Assembly: GCF_019317285.1 (NCBI RefSeq)
Contig: NZ_CP079218.1
Location: 248,001-312,000 of the forward strand
Source: Pedobacter sp. D749
GTDB lineage: Bacteria; Bacteroidota; Bacteroidia; Sphingobacteriales; Sphingobacteriaceae
DNA length: 64,000 bases
Reading direction: 5' to 3'
The notes under the pieces were generated by a model. That model worked only from the letters and a program-made list of their open reading frames with translations, made no database searches and was not told the DNA's origin. Shown here piece by piece: positions 18,341 to 26,488 of this stretch. Position numbers and translations under genes: made by a program. Numbering within the stretch: position 1 is the stretch's first letter; each line of letters opens with the position of its first letter.

Positions 18341-18579
18341 TGGTAAATCCTGGAACACATTAAGGGGAAAACGAAGTAAAGAGAACTGGAGTAATTGAAC
18401 ATTAATCGCAGCATTATATTCAAACGATCAGGAAAAGATCAGTACTGTTGGATAATTTTGAATTGATAAAATGTATTTGCATCATGATAGATAACATCCT
18501 GCATGTTTATCATATGTAAATAGAAATGCTGAAAATGGGCTTAAGAGATCAGACAGAAAACTTTGTCTAACCTAACATT

Positions 18580-20550
18580 ATGAGAACAAAATTAATTTTA
18601 TGCTGCTTCACCTGGCTACTGGTTTTCAGTTTTTCGGTTTCTGGCAAGGTTACCTTACCACAGTTGGTATCCAGCCATATGGTGCTTCAGCGCGAAACTT
18701 CCTTAACGATATGGGGCTGGGCGGCAGCAAAAGAAAAAATAACCATCAGTTTTAACGGAAAAACGTATAAGGCTACCACCGATGAACAAGGCTCATGGTC
18801 AGTAAAAATGAACAAGATGAAAGCCGGCGGCCCTTTTAAGATGGTTGTTAAGGGTGAAAATACAATTATCCTTGATGATATTATGCTCGGAGATGTGTGG
18901 TTTTGTTCAGGTCAATCCAATATGGCCCTGCCAATGGAGCGGTTAAAGGAAGCTTATCCGCAGGTGATTGAAAAGGATCATTTTCCTTTGATCAGAAACT
19001 TTTTCGTTCCAACCAAATCAAACCTGTCTGGAGAATCGATCGATCTTCCTCCGGGCAAATGGGTTCCGGCTACTGGTGCAGGGATATTAAGTTTCGGAGG
19101 AACAAGTTATTTTTTTGCAAAAACGCTCTTTCAAAAATATAACATTCCAATAGGCATCATCAATTCAAGCGTTGGAGGTACCCCGATTGAAGCCTGGATG
19201 AGTCGTGATGCATTTTTGACGAATCCGGCACAGACGAAAAAAATAAACAATTTCAGGGATTCGGCATTTATGGCCAATTATCAAAAAAGGCTTAAAGAGA
19301 AGAACTTAGCAAGGCCTACAACAGTTCCTGTAGTTGATGAAGGTCTTTTGGGTCCGGTAAAATGGATCGATCCGGATTTTAATGCCAGCGGCTGGCGAAA
19401 ATTTTGGATGCCGGGTTATTGGGCTGATCAGGGGCTCCGGAACTTCAACGGGATATTTTATTTCAGAAAAGAATTGCAAATCCCAGCAGAAATGAGCGGA
19501 CAGCAGGCTAAGCTTTACCTTGGCCGCATCATCGATGCAGATTCTGTGTTCCTTAATGGTAAATTTATTGGCAACACTACCTATCAATATCCTCCACGCA
19601 GGTATGTTATTCCTGCCGGGCTGTTGAAAAGCGGAAAAAACATCCTGATCGTTAAAGTTGTGAGTAGTAGCGGTAAAGGGGGCTTTGTGCCAGATAAAAA
19701 CTATTCCTTGTTAACTCCGGAAAGGAAAATAGACTTACGTGGGGAATGGAGTTTTGAAGTAGGTTATGCTCAGCCAAAGCAAAACCAGGCTTTCCGTAGT
19801 GAAACCGAAATGCCGTTAGTTGCGCAGAATGAACCAACTGGATTATTTAATACCATGGTTTCGCCCGCTGTACGGTTTGCAATAAAAGGTTTTGTCTGGT
19901 ACCAGGGTGAATCGAATACCGGAGATCCGAAAGCATACGGGCAATTGTTACCAGCGCTGATAAAAGACTGGCGCAATAAATGGAAGCAGGGAGATCTGCC
20001 GTTTATTTATGCACAGTTGCCTAATTTTATGGAAGCCAGCTATTTGCCTGAAGAAAGTAATTGGGCACAGTTCAGGCAAAGCCAGCTGCAGGCACTTTCA
20101 GTACCAAACACAGGAATGGCTGTGGCTATTGATGCTGGTGAATGGAATGATATTCATCCGCTGGATAAAAAAGACGTAGGAGAACGTTTGGCGCTATGGG
20201 CCTCACATTTAGCTTACCATGATCAGGAGATTATTTATTCAGGACCTATTTATAAATCAAATCATTTAAGTGGATCTGAAGTAACCATAAATTTTGACCA
20301 TAGCAAGCCCGGGTTAATGATTAAAGGAGCTGATAAACTGACCGGTTTCGCTCTTGCGGGTGAGGATAAGGTTTTTTATTGGGCACAGGCCAGGATAGTG
20401 AGAGATGCTGTTGTGCTCTCAAGCCCTTTGGTTGTAAAGCCTGTCTTTATCCGTTATGCCTGGGCAGATAATCCCGATCGTGCAAATTTATATAACAAAG
20501 CCAATTTACCGGCTTCCCCTTTTGAAGCAGAAGTTGATCAATCGAGGTAG
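18580..20550 (+). CDS. SASA-type (sialate O-acetylesterase-like) carbohydrate acetylesterase
   Basis: A 656-residue protein with signal peptide ending near VSGKV. The SGNH-like SASA domain shows Ser113 in SGQSNM (nucleophile block), VWYQGESNT (later block) and Asp524/His526 in DIHPLD (catalytic Asp-His). A beta-sandwich insertion at about residues 260-395 (ADSVFLNGKFIG, PPRRYVIP) resembles the jelly-roll insert seen in many Bacteroidota members. Relatives next to xylan genes act as acetyl-xylan esterases rather than on sialic acid, and no sialic acid gene is in sight. It probably deacetylates xylan fragments in the periplasm. It lies between the HTCS and SusC genes on the same strand. The domain call is firm; the substrate is inferred. 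Confidence 0.88.
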   Translation: MRTKLILCCFTWLLVFSFSVSGKVTLPQLVSSHMVLQRETSLTIWGWAAAKEKITISFNGKTYKATTDEQGSWSVKMNKMKAGGPFKMVVKGENTIILDDIMLGDVWFCSGQSNMALPMERLKEAYPQVIEKDHFPLIRNFFVPTKSNLSGESIDLPPGKWVPATGAGILSFGGTSYFFAKTLFQKYNIPIGIINSSVGGTPIEAWMSRDAFLTNPAQTKKINNFRDSAFMANYQKRLKEKNLARPTTVPVVDEGLLGPVKWIDPDFNASGWRKFWMPGYWADQGLRNFNGIFYFRKELQIPAEMSGQQAKLYLGRIIDADSVFLNGKFIGNTTYQYPPRRYVIPAGLLKSGKNILIVKVVSSSGKGGFVPDKNYSLLTPERKIDLRGEWSFEVGYAQPKQNQAFRSETEMPLVAQNEPTGLFNTMVSPAVRFAIKGFVWYQGESNTGDPKAYGQLLPALIKDWRNKWKQGDLPFIYAQLPNFMEASYLPEESNWAQFRQSQLQALSVPNTGMAVAIDAGEWNDIHPLDKKDVGERLALWASHLAYHDQEIIYSGPIYKSNHLSGSEVTINFDHSKPGLMIKGADKLTGFALAGEDKVFYWAQARIVRDAVVLSSPLVVKPVFIRYAWADNPDRANLYNKANLPASPFEAEVDQSR

Positions 20551-21215
20551 TTAATGTGTACTTAAAAACTTCTGCATCGAAACCTTGGACAAGCTTGCCT
20601 TTGATTGTAATTGCTGCTATTTTTAGCCATAAAAAGAACAGTAAAATTGGAGACTTCTCCCTATTTTTTGTTTAACCGGATCTACAATATGGACAGCTTG
20701 TGTTAAATAAAATAAAAAAAATTCAACCGATTGCATAAATTGAAATTCTGGCTCTTTTTTACCTATTTACTACCTCTTAATAAGTCAATTTCACAGGTCT
20801 TATTTGCGAAAATTTGGAGAAGTATAACTGTTCTTGTATTATCGATTTTTTCATTCGAATGGCTCTTAATTGGTGTTTAGAGCCGTTTCTTAGTTTGATT
20901 TTAAATTTTTAGTCTCACCGCTTGTTATTTTTTACTGCACGGTTGGTCACTTAATTGCCTTGTTTTTTAGGCTGATTTTCCTGTTCCCGAAGAGCAAGCT
21001 AAACATTGTGGTTTGAACATTTATACTACTAATATGCACAATTAAATCAGGAGGCGTTTATCAATGTAAATACCTTTATCACAACAATAATGAATTGGAT
21101 TTGAAATTTACAGTCAGTTTTTTATAGCTTGTGATTTAACTATTCGCTGGCTGATTTTCCAATTGACACTGTATTTTTTTTCTATTCATTTTTAACCATT
21201 TATAAACCATTTTAT
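20551..21215. other. 665-bp AT-rich gene-free region upstream of susC
   Basis: No ORF or recognisable RNA is visible. It must hold the promoter and leader of the SusC/SusD operon. I see T-rich tracts and small hairpins (for example GGAGA/TCTCC followed by TATTTTTTG near 20650, a weak terminator-like element after the esterase), but no exact TAnnTTTG box or strong regulator palindrome. Confidence 0.4.
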
Positions 21216-24200
21216 ATGAGAAGTGAAATTTTACAAACTTATGTAACATCGCGCTTGAAATTTTTCAGGTGCTTACCCAAAGTTATGCTGCTAACGGCGC
21301 TGGTATTTTCAGCGTTTATTGCGCAGGCACAAACTGTGGTAAAAGGTAAAGTTGTTGATGAACAAGGTAAGGCAATGCCTGGAGTAGGTGTCCTTTTAAA
21401 AGGAACTAATACCAGTACCTCATCCCAGGATAATGGAAGTTTTTCTATTACCACTACTGGGGCAAACCCGGTTTTAGTATTCTCTTACGTTGGTTATACC
21501 AGCAAAGAGATTCCGGTGAAAGATCAGAGCACGATAAATGTTACCCTTCAACCAAGCGCAGCAGAGCTTGCCCAGGTTGTGGTTGTAGGTTATGGTACTC
21601 AACGTAAAGAAGCTGTAACAGGTTCTGTGGCGTCAATTGCCGGAGAAAAAATTCGTGAAGTACCGGCACCTAACATCGCTCAGGCCATTCAGGGCAGGTT
21701 AGCGGGGGTTAACATTTCCCAAACTTCAACCAAACCAGGTGCAACCATGCAAATCCTCATTCGCGGTCAGCGTTCACTTTCTGCAAGTAACGAACCGCTT
21801 GTGGTATTGGATGGAATTCCATTTCCCGGCTCTATTGGCGATATCAACCCTAACGATATTAAAAGTATTGATATCTTAAAAGATGCCTCTGCAACTGCCA
21901 TTTATGGCTCGAGGGGTGCCAATGGCGTAATTCTATTGACCACCAACAGGGGCCAGGTTGGAGCGCCCGCTAAAGTTTCATACAACACCTATACAGGTTT
22001 GCAAACCTTGTTTGCAAAATACCCGATGATGGATGGACCGGAATTAGTTGCACTGAGAAAAGCATCAGGAAAATTCACCACCCTTGGCGTAGATGAAGCC
22101 AATGATGTAAATACCGACTGGCAAGACTTGTTTTATAACAAAAGTGCCATTATGACCAGTCATGATTTGGGTGTAACCGGAGGTTCAGCAACCAGTAACT
22201 ATAGTTTTGGTGGTGGTTATTATAAAAACCAGAGTTTAATTCCTACCCAGCAGTATACGAGGTATTCAATGAAAGCATCTCTTGATCAGCAAATAGGAAA
22301 GCTTTTCCGCCTTGGATTTACTACAAATAACAATTACAATATTAGTGAAGGCAATCAGGTTGGAATTTACGGCAACCTGGCTAATACTCCTATTTCAAAT
22401 CCTTATAATACTGATGGAAGTTTAAAAAGGACTGTCAGAAGTCCGCAGGATGAAGCCTATGTTTTTACCAATGGAATTGTTAAGAATTTACGTGACCAGT
22501 GGTTGAATGATACCCGTGGTTTTGCCACCTACAATTCATTTTATGGAGAGGTGAAAATTCCCGGCGTTGAAGGATTAAAATACCGTGCAAATCTTGGTCT
22601 GGATTTTATCCAAAGTAACAATGGTAACTTCACCGGTGTTGGAGTGGGCAGTACCACAGCCACTACGCCTTCAACAGCAGGGGTAAGTAATTCACAAACC
22701 TATCACTGGACGCTTGAGAATTTAATTACCTATGACCGCAGTTTTGGAAAACACAGTTTCAATGCTGTTGCTTTATATTCAGCAGAACAAAATAAATTCA
22801 ATTCTTCTTCCATGACTGCCAGAGATATTCCTTCTGATGCCTTCCAGTTTTATAATCTTGGACAGGCAAACGGAGAGTTAACGATTGGCAATGGACAATA
22901 TAGCCTTACAGGTCTTGTTTCCTACATGGGAAGGATTATGTATTCTTATGATAACAGGTTCTTATTGAGTGCAACACTTCGCTCGGATGGATCCTCGCGT
23001 TTGGCGCCAGGATATAAATGGCATACTTATCCAGCCGTTTCTGTGGGATGGAATATGATGAATGAATCTTTCATGAAAGGTATAACGGCCATCGATAAAT
23101 TAAAAATCCGTGTAGGTTACGGTCAGACTTCCAATCAGGCGGTTAATCCATATCAAACACTTGGTTTGTTAAGTCCCCGTCCATATAATTTTGGTAACAA
23201 CGCCTATTCAACCGGTTATTATTTATCTCAGCTTCCAAGCCCGGGTTTGGGATGGGAATACTCTGAAACCTGGAATTATGGCTTAGATTTTTCAATTTTG
23301 AAAAACCGGATTTCAGGTACCTTTGAATACTATGATACCAAAACCAAAGATATCTTACTTAATCTTGGACTACCTTCTACAGCGGGAGTAGGCGGCTACA
23401 CTGCTAATATTGGCCAAACCCAGAATAAAGGATGGGAATTAAGCCTTAATGGTGTCATTCTTGAAAATCAGGGTGGCTGGACCTGGGATTTAGGATTCAA
23501 TATTTCTGCAAACAGAAACAAACTTACAGCGTTAGCTTCCGGACAAACTCGTGATGAAGGAAATGCATGGTTTGTAGGCCATAATATTAATGCGATATAT
23601 GACTACGAAAAAGTTGGATTATGGCAGGCAGGAGACCCATATTTAAATGTGTTGGAACCAGGCGGTAATGTTGGTATGATCAAAGTTAAATATACCGGAG
23701 ATTACGATGCAAATGGCGTTCCGACCAGGGCTATCGGAGCTGCAGACAGGCAAATTATTGATATTGATCCTAAATTTACTGGTGGTTTCAATACCAGGGT
23801 TGCTTACAAAGGATTTGATCTGAATGTTGTTGGTCTTTTCAAAAGCGGCGGAACTTTAGTAAGTACATTATATAGTTCGGCGGGTTACCTTAATTTGTTA
23901 ACAGGTCGTAGAAATAATGTTAAGGTAGATTACTGGACACCTGAAAATACAGATGCAAAGTATCCTAAACCAGGTGGTATTGCCAGCGGTGATAACCCTA
24001 AGTACGGAAGCACACTGGGCTTTTTTGACGCTTCATTCCTGAAAATAAGAACCATATCGCTTGGTTATGATTTTAACAGGGATTTAATTAAAAATTCCAA
24101 TGTAAAGCTCCGCATGTATTTTACGGTGCAAAATCCGTTTGTCATGTTCTCACCTTACCATGACGAGTCAGGTATGGATCCGGAAACCAATTCATTTGGA

Positions 24201-24305
24201 GATGAAAACCAGGCGGTAAGCTCTTACCAGAGACGAATCTTAACTATTGGAACAAACACACCTTCGACGCGGAATTATGTTGCAGGTCTAAACTTAACAT
24301 TTTAA
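21216..24305 (+). CDS. SusC/RagA family TonB-dependent outer membrane transporter (xylan locus)
   Basis: A 1029-residue SusC-like transporter. A signal peptide ends near AQAQT; a CarboxypepD_reg-like domain follows (VKGKVVDEQGKAMPGVGVLLKG), then the TonB-box-like VVVVGYGTQ near residue 120, the plug domain with IRGQRSL and DASATAIYGSRGANGVI, and a long beta-barrel ending in an aromatic-rich strand (GLNLTF). SusC proteins import oligosaccharides across the outer membrane using TonB energy with their SusD lid. The partner gene starts 12 bp after the stop. Placement among xylanases makes (glucurono)arabinoxylan oligosaccharides the probable cargo. Confidence 0.96.
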   Translation: MRSEILQTYVTSRLKFFRCLPKVMLLTALVFSAFIAQAQTVVKGKVVDEQGKAMPGVGVLLKGTNTSTSSQDNGSFSITTTGANPVLVFSYVGYTSKEIPVKDQSTINVTLQPSAAELAQVVVVGYGTQRKEAVTGSVASIAGEKIREVPAPNIAQAIQGRLAGVNISQTSTKPGATMQILIRGQRSLSASNEPLVVLDGIPFPGSIGDINPNDIKSIDILKDASATAIYGSRGANGVILLTTNRGQVGAPAKVSYNTYTGLQTLFAKYPMMDGPELVALRKASGKFTTLGVDEANDVNTDWQDLFYNKSAIMTSHDLGVTGGSATSNYSFGGGYYKNQSLIPTQQYTRYSMKASLDQQIGKLFRLGFTTNNNYNISEGNQVGIYGNLANTPISNPYNTDGSLKRTVRSPQDEAYVFTNGIVKNLRDQWLNDTRGFATYNSFYGEVKIPGVEGLKYRANLGLDFIQSNNGNFTGVGVGSTTATTPSTAGVSNSQTYHWTLENLITYDRSFGKHSFNAVALYSAEQNKFNSSSMTARDIPSDAFQFYNLGQANGELTIGNGQYSLTGLVSYMGRIMYSYDNRFLLSATLRSDGSSRLAPGYKWHTYPAVSVGWNMMNESFMKGITAIDKLKIRVGYGQTSNQAVNPYQTLGLLSPRPYNFGNNAYSTGYYLSQLPSPGLGWEYSETWNYGLDFSILKNRISGTFEYYDTKTKDILLNLGLPSTAGVGGYTANIGQTQNKGWELSLNGVILENQGGWTWDLGFNISANRNKLTALASGQTRDEGNAWFVGHNINAIYDYEKVGLWQAGDPYLNVLEPGGNVGMIKVKYTGDYDANGVPTRAIGAADRQIIDIDPKFTGGFNTRVAYKGFDLNVVGLFKSGGTLVSTLYSSAGYLNLLTGRRNNVKVDYWTPENTDAKYPKPGGIASGDNPKYGSTLGFFDASFLKIRTISLGYDFNRDLIKNSNVKLRMYFTVQNPFVMFSPYHDESGMDPETNSFGDENQAVSSYQRRILTIGTNTPSTRNYVAGLNLTF

Positions 24306-24317
24306 CATCATTTGAAT

Positions 24318-26252
24318 ATGAAAAATATACAAATAAAAGCCATTCTGGGTATTTGGTTACTGATGGTCATTTCTTCAGGCTGTTCTAAAATCCTGGATGA
24401 AGAACCGAGGAGCATCTTTACACCTGACTATTTAAAGACCGCGACAGGGGTAAACGGAGCATTAACCGGCATGTATGCACATTTACGAAACATGTATGGC
24501 CAGTCGTATTTCTATAATTCTTTAATCACCGGTACCGATGAAGCCACCTGGGGCAAAGACGCTGATGGAAACTTCAAAGACATGGACTGCTCTGGAGTAG
24601 GATCTATTTTATCAACGAGTTATCCGAGCAGTGTATTGTGGAGCGAGGCATTTCCAAACATTAACAATGCCAGTGGCATCATCGAAAATGCTGCTGCTGC
24701 CGGTGTTTCAAATTCGCTGGTAGCTGAAGCAAGATTTTTCCGTGCTTTTGATTATTTTCTTTTGGTGCAAACTTTCGGCGGTGTTCCGCTTGATTTAGGC
24801 GCCGGGGAATTGAAATTCAATACCAATCCATCAAGAACTTCTGTAAGAAATACAGTTCCTGCGGTTTATACAAAGGCGGTTTTCCCGGATCTTGTTAAAG
24901 CAATAGCCGACCTGCCTACGACAGGAAGAGTTACCGGCGGAGTAACCAAGGTAGTTGCGCAGTTATTTTTATCAAAAGCCTATTTAACGTATGGCTGGTG
25001 GTTACAAAACCCTAACAATATTCCAACTTATCCGGCGTCTGCAAGAACCGATCCGGATGGGCACGATGCGAACTGGTATTTCCAGCAGGCTTACGATGTT
25101 GCTACTACTGCAATTGAAAATCCAGGTGCATTTGGACTAATGGATACCTATTATGATGTGAATTGGGCAGTGAATGACCGTAATAAAGAAACGTTATTGT
25201 ATGCTGATCATACGCAGACAAGCGAGAAATTTAATGGTGGAAGTTTGACAAATGGAAGTGGTGGTGCACCTGATAATTTCGCCGGCTGGATGATGACCTG
25301 GAACTATACGAATATTCGTAGCAGTGGTATCAGTTCCGTTCAACGCGAAGCAGAGCAGCATTTAGGTCGTCCATGGAACCGTATGGCACCAACAATTGAA
25401 GTGTTAAAAAATACTTTTGCCGATAAAACATTGGATTCAAGGTATGATGGTACTTTCACTACTGTTTACAGAGGTAACTGGCCTAAGGGTTATAATCCGC
25501 CTTCAAGTGCGCCGGCATCATTGGTGAATGCCAATAACATGTCAATTGTGCCGGGAGATGCAGTCTTAACCTTTTTGGATACAGATAATCCTGCAATCGC
25601 TTACCCAACGGCCGCTGGAATCAGTGGTATAGGAGCGGGTACTCTGCCTGGAAGAGCTGATTATGTGGTGGCTCCGGGAGGAATCAGCAGAATCGTTTAT
25701 CCCGGACTTTGGAAACTAGGTCCTTACCGCACTGACAATGGTACAGGACTTGGACAGCCAAATGCGGGCAGTACACGCCCGTTCCCGGTAGCTAAATTTT
25801 CTGAACTTTACTTCGTTGCAGCAGAAGCAGCGGTAAAAGGAGCGACAACTAAAGCTGGTAAAAGTGCGAGAGAATTAATCAACGTAATTCGTGCAAGAGC
25901 TGGTAAATGGCGTTTTGATAACAATGGAAACGTTGTTAAAGTTCAGGATAACAGTGCAGCGATGGTTGCGGCTACTCCGGCTACCATAGATATTAATTAT
26001 ATTTTGGCAGAACGCTCAAGAGAATATTATGCAGAAGGCTACCGCAGGTATGACCTGATCAGGACTCAAAAATGGGCTGAGCTTTCTTCTACCTACACAA
26101 TTGCCGGAATCAACTATGGCGAACACACGCCACAGACAGTAACCCGTACCATCACACCAGCATTATATCTACGTCCTATACCTCAGGCACAAATAGATGG
26201 CATGCAGATGAGTGCAGATGAAAAAAAGGCTTACCAGAATCCTGGTTATTAA
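24318..26252 (+). CDS. SusD/RagB family surface glycan-binding lipoprotein (xylan locus)
   Basis: I use ATG 24318 (644 residues) rather than an in-frame TTG six bases upstream. The N-terminus MKNIQIKAILGIWLLMVISSGC has a lipobox with Cys22, so the mature protein is a lipoprotein. The SusD fold is supported by the helical TPR-like repeats (EARFFRAFDYFLLVQTFGGV) and the C-terminal half (AERSREYYAEGYRRYDLIR, LRPIPQAQ). It should cap the SusC barrel and bind xylan oligosaccharides. Its stop is followed at 26274 by a hairpin terminator, which separates it from GH115. Confidence 0.96.
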   Translation: MKNIQIKAILGIWLLMVISSGCSKILDEEPRSIFTPDYLKTATGVNGALTGMYAHLRNMYGQSYFYNSLITGTDEATWGKDADGNFKDMDCSGVGSILSTSYPSSVLWSEAFPNINNASGIIENAAAAGVSNSLVAEARFFRAFDYFLLVQTFGGVPLDLGAGELKFNTNPSRTSVRNTVPAVYTKAVFPDLVKAIADLPTTGRVTGGVTKVVAQLFLSKAYLTYGWWLQNPNNIPTYPASARTDPDGHDANWYFQQAYDVATTAIENPGAFGLMDTYYDVNWAVNDRNKETLLYADHTQTSEKFNGGSLTNGSGGAPDNFAGWMMTWNYTNIRSSGISSVQREAEQHLGRPWNRMAPTIEVLKNTFADKTLDSRYDGTFTTVYRGNWPKGYNPPSSAPASLVNANNMSIVPGDAVLTFLDTDNPAIAYPTAAGISGIGAGTLPGRADYVVAPGGISRIVYPGLWKLGPYRTDNGTGLGQPNAGSTRPFPVAKFSELYFVAAEAAVKGATTKAGKSARELINVIRARAGKWRFDNNGNVVKVQDNSAAMVAATPATIDINYILAERSREYYAEGYRRYDLIRTQKWAELSSTYTIAGINYGEHTPQTVTRTITPALYLRPIPQAQIDGMQMSADEKKAYQNPGY

Positions 26253-26273
26253 AAAAATATTTTGGTTTAGTTA

Positions 26274-26309
26274 GATGGGCGGCGTCAATTGATTCCGCTC
26301 ATTCTTTTT
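26274..26309 (+). terminator. Hairpin terminator between susD and GH115
   Basis: ATGGGCGG (26274-26281) pairs with CCGCTCAT (26294-26301), allowing one G-U pair, with a 12-nt loop and a following T-rich tract to 26309. A small palindrome AAAAGCC-T-GGCTTTT (26312-26326) follows directly. It would reduce read-through from SusCD into the GH115 gene 180 bp downstream. Confidence 0.6.
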
Positions 26310-26488
26310 TATAAAAGCCTGGCTTTTCTGGCAGCCGGAAGATTTCTTAACTCATCTTTTCATTCAGGCATTCTAACCTACGGGTTTGCGCTATCCAAAA
26401 TAAAAATCCCAATAACGGGCATTGCTTCCATATCTATAATACCTCTCCGAAACAAATAGCTATACATCAAAACCTAATTTATTCCCTA

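Noticed and set aside
18580..20550. True sialic acid O-acetylesterase function
   Set aside because: No sialic acid genes are nearby, and the xylan context makes xylan deacetylation far more likely.
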